A stretch of DNA of 64,000 bases from Trichomonas vaginalis G3 (lineage: Eukaryota; Parabasalia; Trichomonadida; Trichomonadidae), in NCBI RefSeq assembly GCF_026262505.1, contig NC_067204.1, positions 23,591,300 through 23,655,299 of the forward strand, written 5' to 3'. Positions 1 through 10,333 of this stretch are shown here, piece by piece (within the stretch, counting starts at the first letter, position 1; each line of letters starts with the position of its first letter). Position numbers and translations under genes: made by a program. The notes beneath the pieces were generated by a model, which did no database searches, was not told where the DNA came from, and saw only the letters and a list, made by a program, of their open reading frames with translations.

Positions 1-2852
1 CCAAATACCAGTATTTAGCATTATCTAAAGTGAAGAATGCCTCTTGTAAACATGTTCACATCTATAAAATCTATCTTTAAGCATCACTTGATATGTATCC
101 TCTCCTATTTCTCTTATGTTTTTAAACTTATTTGACATACATGCAACGCGTGCCTTCTGTGCATTCATTATTTTAGTCTTTGCGTAATTTTGTGTATTCA
201 TTGCATCGTAACCATATGATCCATTAAGTGAAATCTTGCAAAATAAACTTTTTCCTTTATTTCCTTCTAATTCAGCCTTTTGTCTTTCGTTCATAAATTC
301 ATTCGCAAATTCATTAAAACAAGTGTTTTTAGTAAATGTTAAAATTGATTGAATGTCATCAATGATAAAATGAAATCTGTCGATTAGATACCAAAGATAA
401 TAAGAAGAAAATGGTTGATATTGGTTGTGTGTTGATGCTAACTGAGTTAATTTTCTCTGTTTCTGGTCAACTGGTAAATTGTTTGATTTCATGTAATTAT
501 ACATAAAACTGCCAATTGTTTTTTCATCTGTGATAATATCTAAGTTTCTTATTATCGGTAAAAAGTTTATGTAATCATTAATGTATTTTTCATCAATGTG
601 ACCCTTTACTTCAGCCACGAATAAAGTATTTTTCTTCTTAATTATTCCCAGTGCTTTTGCTTTCTTTGTTGCTGTATCACAAATGATAACACCATTCAAT
701 CTTCCCGGCATATACATTTTATGGTCAGTATATTGAATGAAATCATGAGGATTAGATGAAAATGATGAAGGATATAATGAATTAAAATCAACACCAACGA
801 AATGAGTCATAATGTTGGTGGTGTCCTCATTTGATACAGTTTTAGTTTCTGGATTATATGAAAGTTTATTAATGTGCGTGATTCCTTTAAGATTAACACG
901 ATGTTGAACATTTGATAAACCACCAGTAATTCCATTACGGAGAATGTGATAAGCTTCAACTGAATCTAAAGTCATTGGTAAATTATTTTTTAATGCATAA
1001 TTTCTTAAATTGATTCTTAAACGTTGAACATCTTCATCTTTATTTGATTTTACGACATTGCAATAACAACACATTAACTGACAATTTTCTTTAGTATGTG
1101 GTTTTTCATTATCTATTCTATCCAATGTTGGTTTATTAGCATATGTAAACGCTTTACCACACATTTTGCATTTAGATGAAAGGATTAAATCGTGATAGTA
1201 TTGAAAATCATCCATTGAAACATTGTTTTTAGTATCCCTTTCTGCTTTTTCATCTTGTTTCTTATATGATTCAATTTTATATTTCCAATACTTTTTCGTT
1301 AATTCAAAACTTGATTCCACATTTTCTTCTTCTGGATATGTTTCGTTAGGATTAAAGTCTTTATATGCTAAAGCGTAACGAATCATTGAAGCATTCGATG
1401 ATAAAGAAAGATTATGAAGCATATCAATTTTATAAACAAATGTTTCTTCAATAATTTTATCAATTGGGTCAATCATAATTTCAACATCTTTATTGCAATA
1501 ATGAATAAAATATTCTAATCTATTCTTAAAGTTTTTAGCATCATTGAGATATATTTGATAATCACTATCTGATATAGTTTCTTGAGTTAATGCTGAATAA
1601 AATGAATCTTTCGTGAATGGTTCCTCTTTATATAATTCTTCTTCGTAATTCTCCCATGTGATGAATTGATAAGGGAAAAAGGATTTAACACGTGATTTAT
1701 TGTTTCCGAAATCTTGAGTGAATTGGTCTAATGTCCCACCCGCTATATAATTTCTGATGTCAATAAATCTCAATTCATATGGAGTGTTTGTTTTCTTTAC
1801 AATGATTTGCTTAAATTGAGAAGAAGAACCCAGCATTGATTTTATTTTCCATTTTGCAGTGTTTAAATCACGAAGAATTAAATTTAAATCAAACTTTCCC
1901 GAATTAAAACCTATGATATTCACTTTATTGAATTCTTCATCTAAAAGCTCTTTCATTGCTTCCTTTTGTTTCTCATTTAATGTATTCATTAATTCTTCAT
2001 ATTGTTCAATATTTGATTTAGCAACTAATGAACAGGTTGAAAATAAAAATTCAATCCAATCAGAGATGAACGAATCACTTGATGTTAAGCAAAAATTCCT
2101 CGTAAATGTTTTATCATTTAATTTAACCGTTGATGATACCATAAATGGTTTTAAGTAAGCGTTCAAAGTTGCACATTCAGAAAGTTGAAGTTCTTCTTTA
2201 GTCTCTAATGTTTCGAAGTCAAAAGTAATATAATATCTTGTTGGTTTATAATATTCCTGCAAATTATGTGCTAATAGCCATTGATATATCTTCTGTTTCG
2301 TAATATGTGGTGCATATGGTTGCTGTGTATTTTGCAATTGAACGTCTTGAATTAATCTTCCATTATTTTCTTTACATTTCTCACAATGCTTTAAAAATCT
2401 TCTTTGGTTTTTCCTTTCTGGATCATCACGGATAGAATAAACTTCTTCTTTACAATATGGACAAACTCTATAGCCAGTGAGTGCTTCAACGTCTGTTATT
2501 CTGTCAGCGTGAAGTTTTCCACATGGACTCTGTGTTAATAAAATATTTACTGTTTCAAATTCTGGATCTATCATTATTGATTCCACTAATGGAAAGTCTA
2601 CCTTGTTAATGTCTACGTCTTCTGGTTGAGGGTCACAATAATAAAAATCAATATTAACGTTTAACATTCTTGCTAACCTCTCACTTTCTGATGAAATGTC
2701 AAATCCTTCATATGCATCTATGGCTTCATTTAAATAACTTCTACGAGTTTTAGGATTAACACCATCAGGAATTTATAGAAGCGTTTAAATAACCTTCTAC
2801 CTTCTGCTCTAATTTGATTATCATTCATTTTAGCTGTTCCATTTTTGTTCAT
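1..2852 (-). pseudogene. polB: Protein-primed B-family DNA polymerase of Polinton A (cut by window edge)
   Basis: This is the replicative polymerase of the element, expected to copy it by protein priming. It shows the exonuclease motifs DFET, NSxKFD and YCxxDV and the palm motif DFNSLYPS. The finger motif KxxLNGSYGY is near the window edge, and the rest runs off at base 1. An HNH-type motif (CKMC, then DRIDN, then HTKEN, then CCYCN) lies at about 1060-1170, between the exonuclease and palm motifs. The start at 2852 matches the start of the copy in Polinton B. The gene is broken as well as cut, with about two breaks. The family call is firm. Confidence 0.88.
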
Positions 2853-2913
2853 TTATGTAAGAATAAAAATTAAAAAATAAATAAAAATAAAGTTTATTTT
2901 TTTTAAAGTCCGA

Positions 2914-2940
2914 GACTCAGAGAGTCCAGGGTTAAAGCCC
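2914..2940. repeat. Mini-hairpin insertion beyond the unknown gene of A
   Basis: GACTC-aga-GAGTC is followed by CA and the imperfect palindrome GGGTTAAAGCCC. The matching place in Polinton B (6660-6680) is shorter by about 16 bp and has only the second palindrome, as GGGCTTTAGCCC. The site lies between two genes, so no protein is affected. Confidence 0.65.
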
Positions 2941-4067
2941 ATAAAATGAATTAAGAACACATAAATTTTTATCATCTGCGACGTGACGAATACATTTTAA
3001 TTTACTCAAGAATGCGTACCCTGATACATTAAATCTAATTCCTGTCTTATTTAATTTCACAACTTTGAAAAGGAATGTATGAATAGCTATAAAATGATGA
3101 GATGATGTTTTATGGGTTGCTTCCATTTTTTCTGAAATAAATGAATAAATATAATGTTTATAAGTTTTCATATCTTTTATGTTCTTAATAACGAATGGTA
3201 TAGACCTTTCCACTTCATCTTCCTTCGGTGCTGTTCTTTCATATGAAACATTATTAGTATCTTCAACAATGAAACCACAATCACATAAAATTTTATATGT
3301 TCCAATGGTTTCTTTTGATATTTTATCTAATAAATCAAAACTTTATCAACACCTGTGCATTTATTTAAATAATAATTTGTGTAAATATCATGGTCTTCTT
3401 TCTTAATCGTATTTGTTGCATATGTTACATTTTTCAATGCTTTTTTGAATTTTTCAGAATCAAGAGGAGGTGAAAGTAATATACATGGATAATCTCCATC
3501 GTCAATAAACTGAAGCTTATGTTTATGAATAAATTTTGTGCCTTCTTCTGAAAGTGTTTCGTCAATATCACCATCTAATAAATTTTTAGTAGATTCCAAA
3601 AAGTAATTTTTATATCTTTCCTCATGTGATTTTTGAACTTCTGATTCTGAAGCTGGGATATTCATTAAACCCTCTACTTCATTCTCAGCATTTCTTAATT
3701 CCTTAATTTTTTCATCTATTTCATCTCTTAATTGTTCCAATTTCTCAATCTCATCGTTATAATATTCATCTTGTTTAATTTTTTCTTCAAAATATTCAGG
3801 AGATGTTTCAAGGCTCTCTGAGCCCAGGTCCTCTGGACCATAAAGAGGAATATTCTCCTGTTTTTCAACTTTTTTGGGATATAAATATCTCATTATAGCC
3901 TTTTTAGTAATTGGTCCGTTATATTTAAATTCATTCAACAATCTGGAAAACTCTTTCACATTCTGCATATATGTTGGATAAGAACCGTCTCCAAAATTTT
4001 CTAAAATATTTTCTAATTCTGAATTAGTGAACTTTAAAGATTTCAATGAATTAGTTGTTATACTCAT
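2932..4067 (-). pseudogene. Unknown Polinton gene, copy A
   Basis: I do not recognise the family. It is the counterpart of the open gene at 5562-6668 in Polinton B. The two are nearly identical through the second half and differ in a charged middle section. The predicted protein is rich in Glu and Lys, with a likely coiled coil and a C-terminal part holding several His and Cys residues. It sits between the terminal arm and the polymerase, as in B. Copy A carries a palindrome pair in its charged section (3812-3839) and another palindromic stretch beyond its end (2914-2940). It is broken, with about one break. Confidence 0.7.
3812..3839. repeat. Double mini-hairpin (13+2+13 bp) in the unknown gene of A
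   Basis: Two perfect palindromes, each with a 5-bp stem and a 3-base loop (GGCTC-tct-GAGCC and GGTCC-tct-GGACC), are separated by CA. They lie inside the unknown gene of A in a section where copy B has different sequence, and they keep the reading frame open. They share architecture with the pair at 15355-15382. Confidence 0.75.
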
Positions 4068-4077
4068 TTATTATAAA

Positions 4078-4352
4078 ATAAAAAATAAATAAAATAAATT
4101 TAACTTAGTTTTAATTTTACGTAAGAAGTCAATTTTTTATTTTTTATTTCGTTATGTATGGGCTGAGTGTAAATGTCTTACAATTTTGAAAATTTTTTAA
4201 ATCTTAATTTATTCAAAAACGTAAGAATAAAAACCGTAAGAATCATACATTTTTTACTTCATATGTTAAAAAAAATGATACAAAATCGTTCAATATTGTA
4301 TGAATTCTTACGTTTACAAAAAAAGTCACACAACCCTTCCACATATACTACT
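4078..4352. repeat. Terminal arm of Polinton A
   Basis: This is non-coding DNA between the unknown gene and the outer tip of A. Only the outer 30 bp or so (the AGTAGTATATGTG tip and a following GTGACTTTTTT-like stretch) resembles the terminal repeat of B. It holds a small repeated word: CGTAAGAA at 4120-4127, CGTAAGAAT at 4220-4228 and 4235-4243, and its inverse ATTCTTACG at 4304-4312. The matching arm is outside the window, so its full length cannot be measured here. Confidence 0.65.
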
Positions 4353-4358
4353 TGTTTT
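4353..4358. repeat. Probable target duplication of Polinton A (TGTTTT)
   Basis: These six bases abut the tip of A. The uninterrupted copy of the same array at 24345-24350 shows TGTTTT followed by ATTGGATTCTC, exactly as here. The partner copy is outside the window. Confidence 0.6.
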
Positions 4359-4749
4359 ATTGGATTCTCTTTCTTTTTGTATTTATCATTATTTTGTCAA
4401 ATTCTCTCAATATTGATGAATTCCCTCTTAGTATTGCAATCAAATCGAAATCAACAGAAATTGTCAAAATCTTAGTTGAACATGGTGCAGATATTAACAT
4501 GAAACTTATTCTCTTTCTTTTCATATTTATCATTGTTTTATAGAGCTTTCTTTCTACTCATATTCATCATTATTTTGTCAAATTCTCTCAATATTGATGA
4601 ATGCCCTCTTAGTATTGCAATCAAATCGAAATCAATAGAAATTGTCAAAATCTTAGTTGAACATGGTGCAAATGTTAACATGAATTTTTTTCTCTTTCTT
4701 TTTGTATTTATCATTGTTTTATAGAATTCTCTTTATTTTAATATTCATC

Positions 4750-4755
4750 ATTGTT
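4750..4755. repeat. Left target duplication of Polinton B (ATTGTT)
   Basis: ATTGTT directly precedes the AG tip of B and is repeated directly after its other tip at 23833-23838. The empty site is present at 24779-24784. Six bases is the usual Polinton duplication length. Confidence 0.9.
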
Positions 4756-5514
4756 AGTAGTATATGTGAAAGGGTTTACTGACTTTTTTTGTTACATCTA
4801 TATATAGACGATGCATTAAAATATAATTTATAAACACATTAAAAAAATTAACATTAATTTTAAAATAATTTATTTTTTATCTTTTATAAAAGAAGCTATA
4901 TATAGATGATGTCAGATATTCCGCGATTAATTAAACATTGTTTAAATCCTGAATGGGTTAAACTTCAATTTAAAAATGAAGATTGTGAATTATTAAATGA
5001 ATATGAAAGCCAAAATAAGCTAATGAGGTATAAATATAATGATAAAGAATATTTAATTTCATGGAATCAATGGAGTCATAATCAAAGACCTCATAAACGA
5101 GAAGAAGAAATTGAAAATAATGAAATGGAAATCATTGATGACATTAAAGAGGATGGAATTCCTAAATTTTGTAGAAAAACCTTTAGAACTAAGTTAGGAG
5201 CATATAAACGTAGAGTATTAAATCCTGAATACATAAAACATTTATTTAAAAAGGAAGACTGTGAATTATTAAACGTTAATGAATATGAAAATGCTAAATC
5301 AAAACTGAGATATAAATATATTGGAAGTGATGAAAGGTGTAAAGATAAAGATAAAGTTTATTCAGTTTCATATAATAACTGGCACACGTTAGGGATAAGA
5401 AAACATTTAGGAGATTATGGGAAATGTTCTGAATTCTTTAAATCTAGTATGTACGAGAGAGTAAAAGAAATTAGAAATAATTATTTTCATGAATGAAAAA
5501 TAAATGAGAAAAAT
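4756..5514 (+). repeat. Left terminal inverted repeat of Polinton B
   Basis: This matches the reverse complement of 23074-23832 over about 759 bp. The match ends inward at 5514/23074 and outward at the AG tip. It contains the whole gene at 4906-5496 and an AT-rich leader with a TATATATAGACGATGCAT word. Confidence 0.93.
4906..5496 (+). CDS. Unknown protein coded within the terminal repeat (left copy)
   Basis: This 196-residue open gene lies wholly inside the left terminal repeat; an identical copy is in the right repeat. The protein is basic and contains two related modules of about 45-55 residues. Each starts LNPE(W/Y), continues with (K/E)DCELLN, then (L/M)RYKY and ends S(W/Y)NxW, suggesting an internal duplication. 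The spacing resembles small repeated DNA-binding modules found beside nucleases in phages, but there is no cysteine cluster and I do not claim that family. Two start codons are adjacent (4906 and 4909). Terminal-repeat location fits a role near the element ends or an early gene, as inference only. Confidence 0.75.
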   Translation: MMSDIPRLIKHCLNPEWVKLQFKNEDCELLNEYESQNKLMRYKYNDKEYLISWNQWSHNQRPHKREEEIENNEMEIIDDIKEDGIPKFCRKTFRTKLGAYKRRVLNPEYIKHLFKKEDCELLNVNEYENAKSKLRYKYIGSDERCKDKDKVYSVSYNNWHTLGIRKHLGDYGKCSEFFKSSMYERVKEIRNNYFHE

Positions 5515-5561
5515 TCATGTCTTACATTTTTTGAATAATTTATTTTTTTATTTTGTATGAA

Positions 5562-6668
5562 ATGAGCGTCAAAACTAACAAAGTTAAAAAATTAGGATTC
5601 ACAAACGGGGAAATAAAGGATATATTAAAGGAGGCAGGTTATGAAGTTAGTAAATATTATTTAAGAAATTGTCAAAAATTTGCCGAGTTCTTAAATGATT
5701 TAAATTATGATGGAAAAATGAATAAAGATGATGTTATAAATTTCTTATATCCCACATCTGAAGAAGAAAAACCTAAAGAACCTGATGTTTTCCCTGAATA
5801 TTATGAAGAACGAATTAAAGATGATGAATATGATGAAATTGAAAGACTGGAAAAAATAAGAGATGAAATAGATGAAAAAATTAAGGAATTAAGAGAAGTT
5901 GAAAAATATAATGAGAATGAAGTAGAGGGTTTAATGAATATCCCAGCTTCAGAATCAGAAGTACAGAAATCTCATGAAGAAAGATATAAAAATTACTTTT
6001 TGGAATCTACTAAAAATTTATTAGATGGTGAAATAAACGAAACACTTTCAGAAGAAGGCACAAAATTTATTCATAAACATAAGCTTCAGTTTATTGACGA
6101 TGGAGATTATCCATGTATATTACTTTCACCTCCTCTTGATTCTGAAAAATTCAAAAAAGCATTGAAAAATGTAACATATGCAACAAATACGATTAAGAAA
6201 GAAGACCATGATATTTACACAAATTATTATTTAAATAAATGCACAGGTGTTGATAAAGTTTTTGGATTATTAGATAAAATATCAAAAGAAACCATTGGAA
6301 CCTATAAAATTTTATGCGATTGTGGTTTCATTATTGAAGATACCAATAATGTTTCATATGAAAGAACAGCACCGAAGGAAGACGAAGTGGAAAGGTCTAT
6401 ACCATTCGTTATTAAGAACATAAAAGATATGAAAACTTATAAACATTATATTTATTCATTTATTTCAGAAAAAATGGAAGCAACCCATAAAACATCATCT
6501 CATCATTTTATAGCTATTCATACATTCCTTTTCAAAGTTGTGAAATTAAATAAGACAGGAATTAGATTTAATGTATCAGGGTACGCATTCTTGAGTAAAT
6601 TAAAATGTATTCGTCACGTCGCAGATGATAAAAATTTATGTGTTCTTAATTCATTTTATGGGCTTTAG
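5562..6668 (+). CDS. Unknown Polinton gene, copy B (open)
   Basis: An open gene of 368 residues, starting at the ATG at 5562 because the copy in Polinton A starts at the equivalent ATG. Layout: an N-terminal helical part with a LGFTNGEIKDIL stretch, an acidic/basic middle with a likely coiled coil (residues 90-130), and a C-terminal domain with DYPC, CDCGF and a SSHHF segment. No family is recognised. Neighbours are the terminal-repeat gene upstream and the polymerase downstream on the same strand. The stop falls in the palindrome GGGCTTTAGCCC at 6660-6671. Confidence 0.75.
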   Translation: MSVKTNKVKKLGFTNGEIKDILKEAGYEVSKYYLRNCQKFAEFLNDLNYDGKMNKDDVINFLYPTSEEEKPKEPDVFPEYYEERIKDDEYDEIERLEKIRDEIDEKIKELREVEKYNENEVEGLMNIPASESEVQKSHEERYKNYFLESTKNLLDGEINETLSEEGTKFIHKHKLQFIDDGDYPCILLSPPLDSEKFKKALKNVTYATNTIKKEDHDIYTNYYLNKCTGVDKVFGLLDKISKETIGTYKILCDCGFIIEDTNNVSYERTAPKEDEVERSIPFVIKNIKDMKTYKHYIYSFISEKMEATHKTSSHHFIAIHTFLFKVVKLNKTGIRFNVSGYAFLSKLKCIRHVADDKNLCVLNSFYGL

Positions 6669-6731
6669 CCCTGGACTTTAAAAAAATAAACTTTATTTTT
6701 ATTTATTTTTTTAATTTTTATTCTTACATAA

Positions 6732-9700
6732 ATGAATAAAAATGGAACCGCTAAAATGAATGATAATCAAATTAGAGCTGAAGGTAGAAGGTTATTTAAA
6801 CGCTTCTATAACATTCCTGATGGTGTTAATCCTAAAACTCGTAGAAGCTATTTAAATGAAGCAATAGATGCATATGAAGGATTTGACATTTCATCAGAAA
6901 GTGAGAGGTTAGCAAGAATGTTAAATGTTAATATTGATTTTTATTATTGTGACCCTCAACCAGAAGACGTAGACATTAACAAGGTAGACTTTCCATTAGT
7001 GGAATCAATAATGATAGATCCAGAATTTGAAACAGTAAATATTTTATTAACACAGAGTCCATGTGGAAAACTTCACGCTGACAGAATAACAGACGTTGAA
7101 GCACTCACCGGCTATAGAGTTTGCCCCTTTTGCAAAGAAGAAGTTTATTCTATCCGTGATGATCCAGAAAGGAAAAACCAAAGAAGATTTTTAAAGCATT
7201 GTGAGAAATGTAAAGAAAATAATGGAAGATTAATTCAAGACGTTCAATTGCAAAACACACAACAACCATATGCACCACATATCACGAAACAGAAGATATA
7301 TCAATGGCTATTAGCACATAATTTGCAGGAATATTATAAACCAACAAGATATTATATTACTTTTGACTTCGAAACATTAGAGACTAAAGAAGAACTTCAA
7401 CTTTCTGAATGTGCAACTTTGAACGCTTACTTAAAACCATTCATGGTATCATCAACGGTTAAATTAAAGCCGCAAAGCGGCGAGGTTGTAGACCGTGATA
7501 AAACATTTACGAAGAATTTTTGCTTAACTTCAAGTGATTCGTTCATCTCTGATTGGATTGAGTTTTTATTTTCAACCTGTTCATTAGTTGTTGAATCAAA
7601 TATTGAACAATATGAAGAATTAATGAAGTCACAAACATTAAATGAAAAACAAAAGGAAGCATTTAAAGAACTTCTAGATGAGGAATTCAATAAAGTGAAT
7701 ATCATAGGTTTTTAATTCGGGAAAGTTTGATTTAAATTTAATTCTTCGTGATTTAAACACCGCAAAATGGAAAATAAAATCAATGCTGGGTTCATCTTCA
7801 CAATTTAAGCAAATCATTGTAAAGAAAACAAACGTTCCATATGAATTGAGATTTATTGACATCAGAAATTATATAGCGGGTGGGACATTAGACCAATTCA
7901 CTCAAGATTTCGGAAACAATAAATCACGTGTTAAATCCTTTTTCCCTTATCAATTCATCACATGGGAAAATTACGAAGAAGAATTATATAAAGTGGAACC
8001 ATTCACGAAAGATTCATTTTATTCAGCATTAACTCAAGAAACTATATCAGATAGTGATTATCAAATATATCTCAATGATGCTAAAAATTTTAAGAATAGA
8101 TTAGAATATTTTATTCATTATTGCAATAAAGATGTTGAAATTATGATTGACCCAATTGATAAAATTATTGAAGAAACATTTGTTTATAAAATTGATATGC
8201 TTCATAATCTTTCTTTATCATCGAATGCTTCAATGATTCGTTACGCTTTAGCATATAAAGACTTTAATCCTAACGAAAAATATCCTGAGGAAGAAAATGT
8301 GGAATCAAGTTTTGAATTAACGAAAAAGTATTGGAAATATAAAATTGAATCATATAAGAAACAAGATGAAAAAGCAGAAAGGGATACTAAAAATAATGTT
8401 TCAATGGATGACTATCAATACTATCACGATTTAATCCTTTCATCTAAATGCAAAATGTGTGGTAAAGCGTTTACATATGCTAATAAACCAACATTAGATA
8501 GAATCGATAATGAAAAACCACATACCAAAGAAAATTGTCAGTTAATGTGTGTTATTGCAATGTCGTAAAATCAAATAAAGATGAAGATGTTCAACGTTTA
8601 AGAATCAATTTAAGAAATTATGCATTAAAAAATAATTTACCAATGACTTTAGATTCAGTTGAAGCTTATCACATTCTCCGTAATGGAATTACTGGTGGTT
8701 TATCAAATGTTCAACATAGAGTAAATCTTAAAGGAATCACGCACATTAATAAAATTTCATATAATCCAGAAACTAAAACTGTATCAAATGAGGACACCAC
8801 CAATATCATGACTCATTTTTGGTGTTTGATTTTAATTCATTATATCCTTCATCATTTTCATCTAATCCTCATGATTTCATTCAATATACTGACCATAAAA
8901 TGTATATGCCGGGAAGATTGAATGGTGTTATCATTTGTGATACAGCAACAAAGAAAGCAAAAGCACTGGGAATAATTAAGAAGAAAAATACTTTATTCGT
9001 GGCTGAAGTAAAGGGTCACATTGATGAAAAATACATTAATGATTACATAAACTTTTTACCGATAATAAGAAACTTAGATATTATCACAGATGAAAAAACA
9101 ATTGGCAGTTTTATGTATAATTACATGAAATCAAACAATTTACCAGTTGACCAGAAACAGAGAAAATTAACTCAGTTAGCATCAACACACAACCAATATC
9201 AACCATTTTCTTCTTATTATCTTTGGTATCTAATCGACAGATTTCATTTTATCATTGATGACATTCAATCAATTTTAACATTTACTAAAAACACTTGTTT
9301 TAATGAATTTGCGAACGAATTTATGAATGAAAGACAAAAGGCTGAATTAGAAGGAAATAAAGGAAAAAGTTTATTTTGCAAGATTTCACTTAATGGATCA
9401 TATGGTTACGATGCAATGAATACACAAAATTACGCAAGAGACTAAAATAATGAATGCACAGAAGGCACGCGTTGCATGTATGTCAAATAAGTTTAAAAAC
9501 ATAAGAGAAATAGGTGAAGATACGTATCAAGTGATGCTTAAAGATAGATTTTATAGATGTGATACATGTTTACAAGAGGCATTCTTCACTTTAGATAATG
9601 CTAAATACTGGTATTTGGTTTTCATTTATGATTTTATGTATAAATGCATGGATGTTAATCGTTTTCATTTCATTGAAGGTGATACTGATTCATCTTATTG

Positions 9701-10208
9701 GGCAATCGCTGGCGACCCAAATCTTCCTAACACTCAAGCATTTCAAGCAATTGTTACCGATAAAAAATTTTATGATAAAAACATTTACAAATTCGCACCT
9801 TTTGATTTCTTCTGTTTTGATGAGAAATTTAAACCTAAATTAAAGAATAAAGCTGAAGAAAAAGCACATGAGAAGAAGTTATTGGGTTTAGCAATTGAGA
9901 AACAAGGTGATAACATGGTTGCTTTATGCCCTAAGTGTTATACATCATTCAACGGTTCAATTGATGGAAGTGATTTTAAAAAGATTGCGCAAAAAATGAA
10001 AGGTGTTAGTTTACGACAAAATAAACAATTAACACCTAAAAATTATTTGGATATAATAAATGATAAAGTGATATTTGATGGTCAGAATATTAATTTACAA
10101 CTTAAAAACGGGTCAATGACTCGCTTAACAATCGGTAAGACTGCATTAACAGGAGCACACACTAAGGCTGTATGTTGTGAAAATGGATGTTGTATGCCAT
10201 TTATTTAA
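6732..10208 (+). pseudogene. polB: Protein-primed B-family DNA polymerase of Polinton B
   Basis: This is the full-length polymerase region. The exonuclease motif DFET lies near 7367, NSxKFD near 7720, YCxxDV near 8120, palm motif DFNSLYPS near 8826, finger motif KxxLNGSYGY near 9380 and the catalytic DTDS near 9680. These belong to Polinton-type protein-primed B polymerases. An HNH-type motif (CKMC, DRIDN, HTKEN) lies at about 8450-8570 between the exonuclease and palm blocks. Relative to copy A there is a 27-bp palindromic insertion at 7469-7495 that keeps the frame. The gene is broken, with about three breaks, though every catalytic motif is still recognisable. Confidence 0.92.
7469..7495. 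repeat. 27-bp palindromic insertion inside the polymerase of B
   Basis: GCCGC-aaa-GCGGC, then GA, then a second imperfect palindrome GGTTGTAGACC. Copy A lacks exactly these 27 bases (AAATTAAA joined to TGATAAAAC). Nine codons are added and the frame is kept. The segment is far richer in GC than its surroundings. Confidence 0.8.
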
Positions 10209-10333
10209 TACAATTTATTTTTTTATTTTAATGAAATGCCACAGAAGAGACAAAAGGAACCGTTAATGATGGCTTTGATACTATGATTCAAAGAGGTGGG
10301 CACCCTTAAAACATTTATTTTATTTTTATATAA

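Larger units (their letters stand above)
1..4352. mobile_element. Polinton/Maverick A, partial (one end in window)
   Basis: This is the end of a Polinton whose other end lies before the window. Its outer tip is at 4352, where the sequence read inward on the minus strand starts AGTAGTATATGTG, the same tip as Polinton B. The next bases TGTTTT (4353-4358) are the probable 6-bp target duplication. It carries a B-family polymerase and an unknown gene, both minus strand and both nearly identical to the matching genes of B, so the two elements are close relatives. The terminal arm differs from that of B apart from the outer 30 bp or so. The visible part is broken, with about three breaks. Confidence 0.85.
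4353..4755 (+). repeat. Ankyrin/minisatellite segment between Polintons A and B
   Basis: This is host DNA left between two Polinton insertions. It contains two ankyrin blocks (NIDE-PLSIAIKSKS-EIVKILVEHGA) set in a minisatellite with units like TTCTCTTTCTTTT-ATATTTATCATTG. It matches 24345-24784 closely, where the array is not interrupted and holds one more minisatellite unit. The open frames here are short and end in the minisatellite, so I read it as remnant repeat DNA. Confidence 0.75.

Noticed and set aside
5553-5561. Start of the unknown gene at a TTG upstream of 5562
   Set aside because: The related copy in Polinton A starts at the ATG equivalent to 5562, and TTG starts are not expected in a eukaryote.
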